57,137 nt of DNA, taken from positions 1-57,137 of IMG/VR virus record IMGVR_UViG_3300044718_000101, one strand, 5' to 3'. Of the stretch, positions 27,228 through 34,038 are shown piece after piece; the stretch's first letter is position 1; every line of letters begins with the position of its first letter. Made by a program: the position numbers and the translations under genes. The notes below the pieces were generated by a model. The model saw only the letters and a list, made by a program, of their open reading frames with translations, was not told the origin of the DNA and searched no databases. This DNA is from a virus.

Positions 27228-27545
27228 TTAGTTGCCCAATTTCCGGTCTATACGCTCCGTTGTCTCTTTGATCGAATGCACGTCGTGTTCAACACCGACC
27301 ATGCGCGCGTCTGAGGCCGCTTGCTTTTGTGTGATATTGTTGATTTGGACACTGTGATCGGTGATCTTCGCCCCGAGGTCATCGATCTTCTGGCTAATAG
27401 CCCCCCACTGAGTAATAATCCCGATCACGAAAATAGCAATCGCAACCAGCGCACCAAGCCAGTCCCATTTCAATATCCACGGGTGCTTATCTGAGGCGCG
27501 TCGTCCCTTGCGTTCCATAACTTGCTCTTCGTGAATGTATGGCAT
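27228..27545 (-). CDS. Membrane protein with C-terminal coiled coil, lysis-associated
   Basis: 105 aa. Basic N-terminus (ERKGRRASDKH), one membrane helix (WLGALVAIAIFVIGIITQW at about 29-47), then a heptad-rich region to the end (ISQKIDDLGAKITDHSVQI). This layout matches i-spanin/Rz-like or hemolysin-XhlA-like phage proteins that act in envelope disruption. An internal ATG ten codons in is an alternative start. Confidence 0.55.
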   Translation of the reverse strand: MPYIHEEQVMERKGRRASDKHPWILKWDWLGALVAIAIFVIGIITQWGAISQKIDDLGAKITDHSVQINNITQKQAASDARMVGVEHDVHSIKETTERIDRKLGN

Positions 27546-27588
27546 AAGCGTCTTTAGGTGTTTGGGCTAAAGGTGCCCGAGGTCGCGG

Positions 27589-27750
27589 TTATCTGAACAA
27601 CTGCATGAGCCAATAACCAATGCAACAAAGATTTGCGATGAAATATGAGTAATACCAAGCCGTATCGAATGCCTTCTTCGCATCCCTGAACTTGACAGCC
27701 GATGCATAAGCACCACACAAGCTAAACAAGGCGGCGAACACGAAGACCAT
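27589..27750 (-). CDS. Small two-helix membrane protein (53 aa), holin candidate
   Basis: ATG 27750 overlaps the previous stop as TAATG; stop at 27589. Helix 1 (MVFVFAALFSLCGAYASAV), a charged turn (FRDAKKAFD), helix 2 (YYSYFIANLCCIGYWLMQLF). Short loop and two hydrophobic helices are holin-like. Lies between the lysis enzyme and the TM/coiled-coil gene. Too short for most automatic gene callers. Confidence 0.5.
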   Translation of the reverse strand: MVFVFAALFSLCGAYASAVKFRDAKKAFDTAWYYSYFIANLCCIGYWLMQLFR

Positions 27751-27986
27751 TACTGGCCCGATTCCGTCCCATCAAACCGCCAAGCCGCAGCAATCGCCCG
27801 CTCAACATCAGCGCCGTAAGCACGCTCCCCGCCGGGCAAGCCAACAACAGCCCACTTCATATCGGGCTGCGAGTAGAACGTCGGGCTGCACGTCGCGCCC
27901 CACGGGTTTACGTCCTTACCGGCCTTGTTGAAGGCTTCGGCCTGGGCGTTCTGTGCATCGTCGTAGTTCTGATCGGTTGTACTCAT
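27750..27986 (-). CDS. Small soluble protein of unknown function
   Basis: 78 aa. Gln/Asn/Ala-rich N-terminus then a compact stretch with MKWAVVGLPGGERAYGADV and EAAIAAAW-like helix. No membrane segment. Encoded between the transpeptidase-like enzyme and the 53-aa holin candidate and coupled to the latter. No family recognised. Confidence 0.5.
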   Translation of the reverse strand: MSTTDQNYDDAQNAQAEAFNKAGKDVNPWGATCSPTFYSQPDMKWAVVGLPGGERAYGADVERAIAAAWRFDGTESGQ

Positions 27987-28002
27987 AACTCACCCTGCGG
28001 TC

Positions 28003-28617
28003 TTAAGCCGCTGTCGAAAACTTGTACAGGTCGTCGCCATCAACGACGACAAGCGAGACCACTTGCTGCCTAGTCGCCGTAATGGCAGCCCAAACCTTCG
28101 TCCATCCAGGCATCGGGCAAACCACGCACCCGGCCGACCACTGGCCGATATTGGCGCTCGATCCGCCGTGGTGGAAGTGAATACCAAACTGGCCGAGGTA
28201 AATCTTTATCTCGTCGTGGTCGATGATGCCGTCGCGGTTGGCGTCCCGCTGAACCTCGAAGTTCTCGGCCTGAACCAGACAAGGGTTCGAAGGATCGCCA
28301 TGGTGGAATCCCGGCTTGAAGTGGTAGACCTTGCCGCCATTGGCAAGTGAAATCAAGTGAGCAGCGCCGGCAGGATTGTCGGGATGCTCCGTCCAATAAG
28401 CGCCTGGGTGAGAAGTGCCCGGAACCATCATCCAAACAGGGCCACAAAGAATAATCGTGTCTTTGTACATATCCTCAGCAAACGGCGCAAGACTGATCTC
28501 GTCGGCGGACCTCGGAACAGCATTGCGGATCGCATAAATGCGAAGGTGCCCGGCGTCGGGCTTCACGCCATGAGCCATAGCGTAGCGGTCGAGCAAATCA
28601 GAAGTGATTTTGTACAT
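28003..28617 (-). CDS. L,D-transpeptidase-like cell-wall enzyme with EF-hand loop (candidate endolysin)
   Basis: 204 aa from ATG 28617; GGAA precedes it. Near residues 145-164 it has GIHFHHGG...IGQWSAGC, the His/Ser/Cys core of YkuD-like L,D-transpeptidase folds, with C164 as likely catalytic Cys. Just before it, DANRDGIIDHDE (125-136) is a textbook EF-hand calcium loop. Phage proteins of this type sit in lysis cassettes, so a peptidoglycan-cleaving role is inferred. The chemistry (transpeptidase or hydrolase) is not settled. No signal peptide, so it would need a holin. Confidence 0.65.
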   Translation of the reverse strand: MYKITSDLLDRYAMAHGVKPDAGHLRIYAIRNAVPRSADEISLAPFAEDMYKDTIILCGPVWMMVPGTSHPGAYWTEHPDNPAGAAHLISLANGGKVYHFKPGFHHGDPSNPCLVQAENFEVQRDANRDGIIDHDEIKIYLGQFGIHFHHGGSSANIGQWSAGCVVCPMPGWTKVWAAITATRQQVVSLVVVDGDDLYKFSTAA

Positions 28618-28618
28618 G

Positions 28619-28732
28619 TCAGTTTCCAAACAGCGACAGGCAGCCCGCGAAGGCGTAGCCAAGAAGAAATATCACCAGGGCGCAGCCCAAAAGCCTCCAG
28701 AACGAATCCATCAAGCGGTCAATCGCTCGCAT
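28619..28732 (-). CDS. Tiny one-pass membrane protein (37 aa) upstream of the lysis enzyme
   Basis: ATG 28732 with AGGAG seven bases upstream, stop TGA at 28619, one base from the enzyme's ATG. N-terminal basic helix (MRAIDRLMDSFWRL) then LGCALVIFLLGYAFAGCLSLF. Small hydrophobic proteins in this slot are often holins or antiholins. Overlaps the preceding 31-aa frame by 14 bp. Confidence 0.5.
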   Translation of the reverse strand: MRAIDRLMDSFWRLLGCALVIFLLGYAFAGCLSLFGN

Positions 28733-28814
28733 CACCCGGCTCCTCATAGTGCATCCCGAAGTCAATAGGCTCAGGAGTTGGCTGGGCGTCGAAGGCTAAA
28801 AGCTCGGGGATCAT
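28719..28814 (-). CDS. Possible 31-aa peptide coupled to the PLD-like gene
   Basis: ATG 28814 overlaps the PLD-like stop as ATGA and the frame ends at 28719. Acidic, Pro-rich sequence (AFDAQPTPEPIDFG, then HYEEPGDASD). Only its coupling geometry supports it; no function can be offered. Confidence 0.35.
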   Translation of the reverse strand: MIPELLAFDAQPTPEPIDFGMHYEEPGDASD

Positions 28815-29377
28815 GCCGCCGTCACCAACTGGTATTGCTTCTCGTTGGCCAAGGCCCAAGCCTTGTTCCGGTTGAAGTCGTCCACGAAATCCTGGCCCCA
28901 GTCGTTCGACCGGAAGTAGCAAGCCGTGTTAGCCTGCGAGAATCCCATGGCCGAGAAGTTCACCGAGCCGGTCCAGCACTCATATTCAAAACCAAGCTCA
29001 GGGGCTACGACAATGGCCTTGTCATGCAGGATATAGCCCGGGTGGTCTGAATCGGGGCCCGCCGTCGAAACGATAAACTCACAGTTCGGGCAAGCCTTAG
29101 CAAGCTCGACAACCGCCGTCTTTTCCGATGGTCCGCATTCCTGGGTGTGGTCAATCAAGGCATGGATCACTACCCCCTCTTTCGAAGCGGCCTCAATCTC
29201 GGCAAAGAGTTCGCCTAACGAAAAGTTAAAAGCCTTGATCCACGTCTCGCGCGGACTGTGCAGCATTTCCAGGATGCGCGCCTTAGCCGCTTGACCTGCC
29301 ACAGGGAGCCGGTACCAGACCTGCGGGCAGTCAGTAGTGAGAATGCCAGGCGTTGCGCCAACTGCGGGTGTGTTCAT
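28811..29377 (-). CDS. Phospholipase D-like (HKD) protein
   Basis: 188 aa from ATG 29377 with AGGGA eight bases upstream. Contains one PLD half-site: HDK at 118-120 followed by GSVNFS at 137-142, as in HxK...GSxN. The first half has the usual PLD pre-domain (IKAFNFSLGELFAEIEAAS, then VVIHALIDH). A single HKD unit implies a homodimer, as in Nuc-type endonucleases. Located at the head of the lysis cassette, so it could attack membranes or nucleic acid. The substrate is not evident. Confidence 0.7.
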   Translation of the reverse strand: MNTPAVGATPGILTTDCPQVWYRLPVAGQAAKARILEMLHSPRETWIKAFNFSLGELFAEIEAASKEGVVIHALIDHTQECGPSEKTAVVELAKACPNCEFIVSTAGPDSDHPGYILHDKAIVVAPELGFEYECWTGSVNFSAMGFSQANTACYFRSNDWGQDFVDDFNRNKAWALANEKQYQLVTAA

Positions 29378-29389
29378 TTTGGTTTTCCC

Positions 29390-29592
29390 TGAGAAAATCT
29401 TCCCGCACCAGGCCCGGCTAACCACGGGAGATGCGGCTTCGGACCAGTGATGCGGAAGACTTGAAATCTAGCCGGGGTTTTGAACCTACGTATTTGCGAT
29501 GCCCACCCCCATCCCTGGGAGATACCCCGGCTACTGTTGAACCCGACTGCACGGCCCGTTGAGGAGCCGAGATCGGGTCAGTCAACTCGTGG
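29390..29592 (-). ncRNA. Highly structured leader upstream of the lysis cassette
   Basis: About 200 nt without a gene. On the minus strand three large stems can form: ACCCGA...TCGGGT (about 29545-29585), an 8-bp AGCCGGGG/CCCCGGCT closing a 50-nt domain (29467-29535), and an imperfect CTTCCGCATCACTGG / CCTGGTGCGGGAAG stem (29399-29460), ending just before the PLD ribosome site. Could be a regulatory leader; no known riboswitch class recognised. Confidence 0.35.
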
Positions 29593-29757
29593 TTACTTGT
29601 TTGGGTTGTATGCGTTAGCTGGCATAACCCAAAGCTTGCCGTCCTCGGTGACGCGCTTCATTTCAATCGGCTTGCGGTTGGTTTGGGACAGCGCGCGGGC
29701 AACGGCAGGCCAAAGAACCTTGCGCATTCCGGCAGGGCGATAAAGTGTGTTTCTCAT
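29593..29757 (-). CDS. Small basic protein (54 aa), doubtful
   Basis: ATG 29757 to 29593, with PAGMRKVLWPAVARALSQTN and VTEDGKLWVMPANAYNP. It lies just after the terminator at 29773-29807 and has no clear ribosome site, so transcription and translation are both uncertain. An internal ATG 11 codons in is another option. No family recognised. Confidence 0.35.
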   Translation of the reverse strand: MRNTLYRPAGMRKVLWPAVARALSQTNRKPIEMKRVTEDGKLWVMPANAYNPNK

Positions 29758-29772
29758 AGTGATTCGGGTATG

Positions 29773-29807
29773 AAAAAGCGCCCCGGCCCATTTCTGGAGC
29801 GGAGCGC
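29773..29807 (-). terminator. Intrinsic terminator ending the early operon
   Basis: Minus strand: GCGCTCCG / CGGGGCGC (8 bp, one G-T pair), a C/C mismatch, TCCA/TGGG (4 bp) closed by a GAAA tetraloop, then TTTTT. Separates replication genes from the lysis and late genes. Confidence 0.8.
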
Positions 29808-29883
29808 ATATTTCGTGGTGTCCTTTCTCGGTTCTGCCGACACCAGTGCAGATTCTTTCCAACCGAATCGGACGACGGTTTCA

Positions 29884-30078
29884 TCAGCTAGATCGTATAG
29901 CCGTCGCCATCCCCAGAGTTAGCATGCTCACCAGCAGGGGATTGAAGCCTTTGAAAAAAGCGAAAACTCCCCGGGTGTTTGGATGACCGTGAGAAGTTTT
30001 CTGGTTGTGTTGGAAAGCCCATTCAGACGCATTGCACCCTGCCAGGTCTTCCGATTTAACTAAACGAGTCAAAGTCAT
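29884..30078 (-). CDS. Small protein with C-terminal hydrophobic segment
   Basis: 64 aa; the ATG overlaps the preceding stop (ATGA). Polar first half, then FAFFKGFNPLLVSMLTLGMA, a likely membrane helix at the C-terminus. Last gene of the early operon before the terminator. No family recognised. Confidence 0.45.
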   Translation of the reverse strand: MTLTRLVKSEDLAGCNASEWAFQHNQKTSHGHPNTRGVFAFFKGFNPLLVSMLTLGMATAIRSS

Positions 30079-30284
30079 AAAAAGTTGCTACGATTTATTT
30101 TCAGGTTCGCGGCGTACAAGATTCGCTCTCTTTCGATGAACGCAGCCAAGTCCACACCCTCCAACCGAACAATCTGAATGCTCGGGTTCGGCTCCGCCCG
30201 CGCGTGCGAAGCGTGTCTTTGTCCATTTGGCACCGTGACCGCGCTAGTCGTGTCACAGGGCACGTAAAACGGGATGGTTCTCAA
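30075..30284 (-). CDS. Small protein of unknown function
   Basis: 69 aa from TTG 30284, which overlaps the upstream stop as TTGA; the stop in turn overlaps the next ATG. Mid-region NPSIQIVRLEGVDLAAFI looks like a small alpha/beta unit. Coupling on both sides supports it. No family recognised. Confidence 0.45.
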   Translation of the reverse strand: MRTIPFYVPCDTTSAVTVPNGQRHASHARAEPNPSIQIVRLEGVDLAAFIERERILYAANLKINRSNFL

Positions 30285-30886
30285 GCCGCGTCCTCCGCCT
30301 TCGCCTCTTCAGCTTCGGCCCGCTTCTCAATCGCCTTCAAAACCAGCTTCCTAACCCGGAAGATCGCATGCTCTATGATGTACTTCTCCGTGTAGCCCAG
30401 CCGCTTCAACTCGGCCGGAAACGAGGGGACCGGCGGTAGCGAGGACTTGGACTCGATGGCCGATTCCCGGTAGCCAAGCCGCTTAACGTCATCCGGCAAA
30501 GATCTGGGCGGCGTTAGCGGCGGCGGCACCTTGAACAGCTTGAACGTCGACGCCGGTTCCCGCTGGTAGTAAACATGAATCAGCAACTCGCGCAGCGCCG
30601 TCGGAACGTTGCCCATCCCGTCCAGAATCCCGTCCACCAGCCGGAAGTCCGCAAGCTCGGCAGTCTGCTTCTGGCACGCCTCAAAGTCCGGTTCGCCGGG
30701 GTTATCAGTGCTCGGAGGAACCGGGTTCTTCAGCGGCATACCGACCACGGCCACCGCCCAGTTCTTAATCGCCCTATCCACCTGCTCGATCCGCTGACGA
30801 CGCAGTTCTCGCCTAAAAATCAGTTGCTTTTCTTGTTCTTGATCCATCCCTGTCTCCCAAACCTCACGCTCTCCCTGCGTTGTCAT
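30281..30886 (-). CDS. Early phage protein of unknown function with internal repeat
   Basis: 201 aa from ATG 30886, coupled to the ParB stop (ATGA). Highly charged N-terminal helix (QEQEKQLIFRRELRRQRI), a middle domain (FRLVDGILDGMGNVPTAL), and two similar segments, SLPDDVKRLGYRESAIE and SFPAELKRLGYTEKYIIE, about 30 residues apart. C-terminus Lys/Glu/Ala-rich. The LGY repeat suggests a duplicated small motif, perhaps for protein contact. Function unknown. Confidence 0.55.
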   Translation of the reverse strand: MTTQGEREVWETGMDQEQEKQLIFRRELRRQRIEQVDRAIKNWAVAVVGMPLKNPVPPSTDNPGEPDFEACQKQTAELADFRLVDGILDGMGNVPTALRELLIHVYYQREPASTFKLFKVPPPLTPPRSLPDDVKRLGYRESAIESKSSLPPVPSFPAELKRLGYTEKYIIEHAIFRVRKLVLKAIEKRAEAEEAKAEDAA

Positions 30887-31653
30887 GCCGATTTCTGCCG
30901 CTCCACAATAGCCGTCAAGTCGTTGAAACACCTGCTAACGATCTCCTGAGCCTCAGATGAGCTATGAAGTTCAGGATTCAAAAGCAACGACCGCAACGCC
31001 ACGAACCGCTGGGGCCGGGAAGTTTCGACAACCGTCAAACTTCGGGAAACAGGTGCTTTCGCCTGCTTGCCTTGGCGGATAGCCTCAGCGATTTGCAAGC
31101 CGGTCTTGCCCGTCAGTTCCTTGGCCCATCTACCCTGGTCCTCAGGCGCAACAGTTGCCAAAAACTTAGCATGCGAGGGCTTCAACTCGCCAGTGGACAA
31201 AGCCGCTTTGAGCTCGGGGGCCAAGTTCAAAAGTATAAGCCTGTGCTTTATCCTGTGAGTCGACACACCGGTCCGCGCGCTAATAACCTCGATCGTGTAC
31301 CCGTACACCTTGCGCAGCCGTTGATAGCACTCGGCTTCCTCAAGCGGCGGAATGTCGTCGTTCTGCAGTTGCGCGACGAGCTGAAGAATCTCGGCTTCGA
31401 TGTAATCGATCTCCCGAATGATGCAAGGCACATCCTGAAGGAGCGCTAGTTTCGCCGCTCGCAGTCGACGGGCACCGGTCACAACCTCAAAACCCGAACC
31501 GCTTAGGCGAACGACGAGTGGCTGCAGTACTCCGTGTAGCTTGACGCTCTCGCAAAGCTCCGCGAGCGTCTCAGGATTAAACGTCTTCCGTGGGTTAGTT
31601 CCCGATTCGCTCAACTTGGCGATCGGTATTTTCTTTATCTGCTCGACTTCCAT
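30883..31653 (-). CDS. ParB/Spo0J-family DNA-binding protein
   Basis: 256 aa. N-terminal ParB domain: NPRKTF (about 20-25), LCESVKLHGVLQPLVVR, then TGARRLRAAKLA, the conserved CTP-binding arginine motif. Middle HTH: YGYTIEVISARTGVSTHRIK. AGGAG precedes the ATG. ParB normally works with ParA in partition, but no ParA is encoded nearby. A solitary phage ParB may regulate transcription or replication instead. Confidence 0.85.
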   Translation of the reverse strand: MEVEQIKKIPIAKLSESGTNPRKTFNPETLAELCESVKLHGVLQPLVVRLSGSGFEVVTGARRLRAAKLALLQDVPCIIREIDYIEAEILQLVAQLQNDDIPPLEEAECYQRLRKVYGYTIEVISARTGVSTHRIKHRLILLNLAPELKAALSTGELKPSHAKFLATVAPEDQGRWAKELTGKTGLQIAEAIRQGKQAKAPVSRSLTVVETSRPQRFVALRSLLLNPELHSSSEAQEIVSRCFNDLTAIVERQKSA

Positions 31654-31739
31654 TTCTCAAACTCCTGTAAAAACTCAAACTCTCCATAGGGTTACTTGCC
31701 TTCCATGGGGTTGCTACTGCCCATGGACTAACCGGTGGC

Positions 31740-32276
31740 TCATGCACTTTCGCGAAGCTTGCGAATAGCCTCTTCACGCAAACGATCCGTCTCAGCAATC
31801 CCCGCTGCGGTAGGCGCACCATCGGGCTTAACCGTAGCTGTTGGCATCCTCACGCGCTTTCCCAACTGGTCGAACTTGGCTCGCAGCTCCGCCGCAAGTT
31901 CACGCCTCTCCCGCATTTCTTCCTCGGTAAGCGGTGGCGCGGGTAGCTGCTTTTGGGGATCGTCGTCAGCCCTAGCGTGGTATGCATCCAACCTGTTTAG
32001 CTTCACGGCGTCGATGATGTGAGCAGGCGCTGGCCAGGTTGCCTCTTTGCCAAGAAGCCTCATCACCCCCGCCTGCAACTCGGTCGGTTTCAGTCCGGCG
32101 CGTAGGAATAGCGATTCCCAAAGGGTCACCATGTCATCCGTGACCGTGGGCGCTTTCATCGGCAGACCCAGGGACAGAACGTACAGGGCGTTCTCCGCTG
32201 CGTCGTGCATCTCGCTTACTGCGCTCGTCGGCAAGTCGCTGTTTGAACTCTGTAGGTGATTCGATCCGTTTTCCAT
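31740..32276 (-). CDS. Putative replicative helicase loader
   Basis: 178 aa, overlapping the initiator gene by 143 bp. The core TLWESLFLRAGLKPTELQA followed by EATWPAPAHIIDAV matches the pattern of phage helicase loaders, where a helical repeat precedes WxPTxxxI. C-terminal half is charged coil (TEEEMRERRELAAELRAKF). Position directly after the initiator parallels lambda O-P. Inferred to load host DnaB at the phage origin; no ATPase motif is present. Confidence 0.6.
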   Translation of the reverse strand: MENGSNHLQSSNSDLPTSAVSEMHDAAENALYVLSLGLPMKAPTVTDDMVTLWESLFLRAGLKPTELQAGVMRLLGKEATWPAPAHIIDAVKLNRLDAYHARADDDPQKQLPAPPLTEEEMRERRELAAELRAKFDQLGKRVRMPTATVKPDGAPTAAGIAETDRLREEAIRKLRESA

Positions 32277-33366
32277 TTGACCTCGTTTGTTGTTTCGGGC
32301 TTATCGCCCAAGGCTTGCGCCACTCCTCGCCTTCGAAGAAGCTCTTCATGCTCATCACGTACCGGGTGCCCGTCGTCTGGGGATTATCTCGTCCGCTAGG
32401 CGTCGAGTCGCAATAAGCCCGGTATCGGTTCACACCATCGCGGATTTCGAGCGCATCTCTGCCACGGTGAAGCGAACGCATAAACTCGGCGTTGCCCTCG
32501 ATCTCCCGCAAGTCTTCGTTTCCGCGAGACGGGTAGGTGGACTTGATCTCATTCCAGATTTCGGGCACCGGTTTAGAACAACCAGGTGGACCAGTCGCGT
32601 TTGCGGCCCCCGGCGAACAAGAAGAGACTGTAGTTTCTAATTGCTTAGAGTTAAGAGTTAAGAGTGAAGAGTATAGAGGGGGGTCGTTTTCGCGTCGATT
32701 TTCGCGATTTTCGTGACGACTTTCGGCTTTTTCGTGACGACTTTCCTTGTTGTCTGTTTGTTGCGCACTTTTCTGAGCCTCGTCAATACCCCCGGTTTCA
32801 TCGCCAGAGTCGTCACGACTTTCGGCTTTTTCGTGACGACTTTTACCGTTTGTCGTCACGTATTCCTCTATTTTCGTGACGAACTCCGCAACGTCGTTAT
32901 ATGTTTCGGGGATGCCCTTTTCAGCCGTGACGCAAATACCCTTTACCGACCTGTATTGCATCGACGGTTCCATGAATCCCGTCACCGGATGGGGGTATTG
33001 CGCCCTGATTCTGAAGTCATATTTGTAGCTCTGGTGCTTGAAGAACTTGGGAAAATACACATATTTCTTTCCACCCTGCATGTACTCTTTGATCAGTGGA
33101 ACGCCGCTATCATCAACCGCACTTTTCAAGAGGGCTATTGCCTGGGCCACTTGGTGATTTGTCGCCCTTCCAGGCACCACTTCGCGGGCCCATTTCGCCG
33201 GGCTTGCGTCATATCTGCCGTAGTGGTCAGCGTGGGACCGGCCATAGGTAAACATGAGCTCAGCGAGCACAGAAACGAACGGATCAACGTTCGTATCGGC
33301 GTCTCCCCAAAGCATCGCGAGTTGCCCGCTTACCGATGATTCGCTACTCGTTATTGTCGATCCCAT
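32134..33366 (-). CDS. Replication initiator protein (origin-binding, lambda O/DnaD-like architecture)
   Basis: 410 aa. N-terminal ~120 residues look like a winged-helix DNA-binding domain (AQAIALLKSAVDDSGVPLI, GGKKYVYFPKFFKHQ). A low-complexity linker at about 165-230 (repeated SRHEKAES) is encoded by direct repeats, and a C-terminal domain (VPEIWNEIKSTYPSRGNEDL; YVMSMKSFFEGEEW) resembles the tail of phage replisome organisers. The linker DNA has the features of an origin. Followed by the loader-like gene in a different frame. Confidence 0.7.
   Translation of the reverse strand: MGSTITSSESSVSGQLAMLWGDADTNVDPFVSVLAELMFTYGRSHADHYGRYDASPAKWAREVVPGRATNHQVAQAIALLKSAVDDSGVPLIKEYMQGGKKYVYFPKFFKHQSYKYDFRIRAQYPHPVTGFMEPSMQYRSVKGICVTAEKGIPETYNDVAEFVTKIEEYVTTNGKSRHEKAESRDDSGDETGGIDEAQKSAQQTDNKESRHEKAESRHENRENRRENDPPLYSSLLTLNSKQLETTVSSCSPGAANATGPPGCSKPVPEIWNEIKSTYPSRGNEDLREIEGNAEFMRSLHRGRDALEIRDGVNRYRAYCDSTPSGRDNPQTTGTRYVMSMKSFFEGEEWRKPWAISPKQQTRSNGKRIESPTEFKQRLADERSKRDARRSGERPVRSVPGSADESAHGHG
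32710..32885 (-). other. Candidate replication origin: ~21-bp iterons within the initiator gene
   Basis: The plus-strand core TCGTGACGACTTT, often followed by CGGCTTTT, recurs at 32711, 32732 and 32831, with CGTCACGACTTTCGGC at 32811 and partial copies at 32852 and 32874. Spacing is 20-22 bp, two helical turns. An adjacent AT/purine-rich stretch at 32625-32680 has three TTAAGAG-type repeats and could be the unwinding element. Confidence 0.6.
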
Positions 33367-33477
33367 CTACTCCCAATCCTTGGGCGCGAGGGTTGGGTTA
33401 AGTGATTCCACCAATCGCACCTCCAATGTGCATAGTCGTCGGGATCTCCCTTCCCTTAGCTAGTGTCGAAATAGCCA

Positions 33478-34038
33478 CTATTTGCGCCTCCTGGCGTCGT
33501 AGGGCGCTAGTGTTTCCATGGTCACAAGCCTCACAGTTGGCTCCCACTTAGACCCGTGGCGGCCAGGCTGCTTCCAGCCGATCACATGGACGAGAAGACC
33601 GCATTTAAGCCAGTCCCGCAGGTTGTCGCACTTGCGGCGCTTGTTGAAAGAAGTCTCGTCGGAGCCGCACATCTTCGTGATGTGATTCCCCATCGCGTCA
33701 TACGCCGTGACCTGGATGCCAACCACTTCGCGATCGGGTTTAATCGCCATCCAGTCGAACAGGCCAAGAAAGTCCACGGTGAAGATGGAGCCGACGTAGC
33801 TGGTCCGCGTCTGGTCGACGCGGAAGACGACGTACCCCTGCCGCTCGTAAAACTCCCGGGTTCGCAGGTTGTGATCTGCCTTCTTTCGCTTCTCGCCCGG
33901 CTTCAAGGGGGCAGAAGACTCCCGCCGGCTCTCGCGAACCTTTTCGTAGTCAATCTCGCGCAGTTCCGTCTTTGGCTTGCCGTCGTCGAATGGATCCCAG
34001 TCGGGGCCGTGTTCTTCTATTAGGAGGGGGTTGTTCAA
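33478..34038 (-). CDS. PD-(D/E)XK-like nuclease/resolvase candidate
   Basis: 186 aa. The sequence YVVFRVDQTRT ... FTVDFLGLFDWMAIKPDREVVG followed by IQVT fits a small restriction-like nuclease core (Asp in VDFLG, then a beta strand with GIQVT in place of ExK). Basic and helical before it. Gene coupled by ATGA to the DUF5131 gene. Such proteins act as Holliday-junction resolvases in phage early operons. The ExK position is Q-V-T, so catalysis is uncertain. Confidence 0.5.
   Translation of the reverse strand: MNNPLLIEEHGPDWDPFDDGKPKTELREIDYEKVRESRRESSAPLKPGEKRKKADHNLRTREFYERQGYVVFRVDQTRTSYVGSIFTVDFLGLFDWMAIKPDREVVGIQVTAYDAMGNHITKMCGSDETSFNKRRKCDNLRDWLKCGLLVHVIGWKQPGRHGSKWEPTVRLVTMETLAPYDARRRK

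Noticed and set aside
29467-29535. Possible tRNA gene (GCCGGGG/CCCCGGC ends with a TTCAAAA near the 3' side)
   Set aside because: Only ~61 nt between ends, no 5-bp T-stem separate from the acceptor, and no anticodon arm.
32710-32885. CRISPR-like array
   Set aside because: Repeat period is only about 21 bp with no unique spacers of 30 nt or more; fits iterons.
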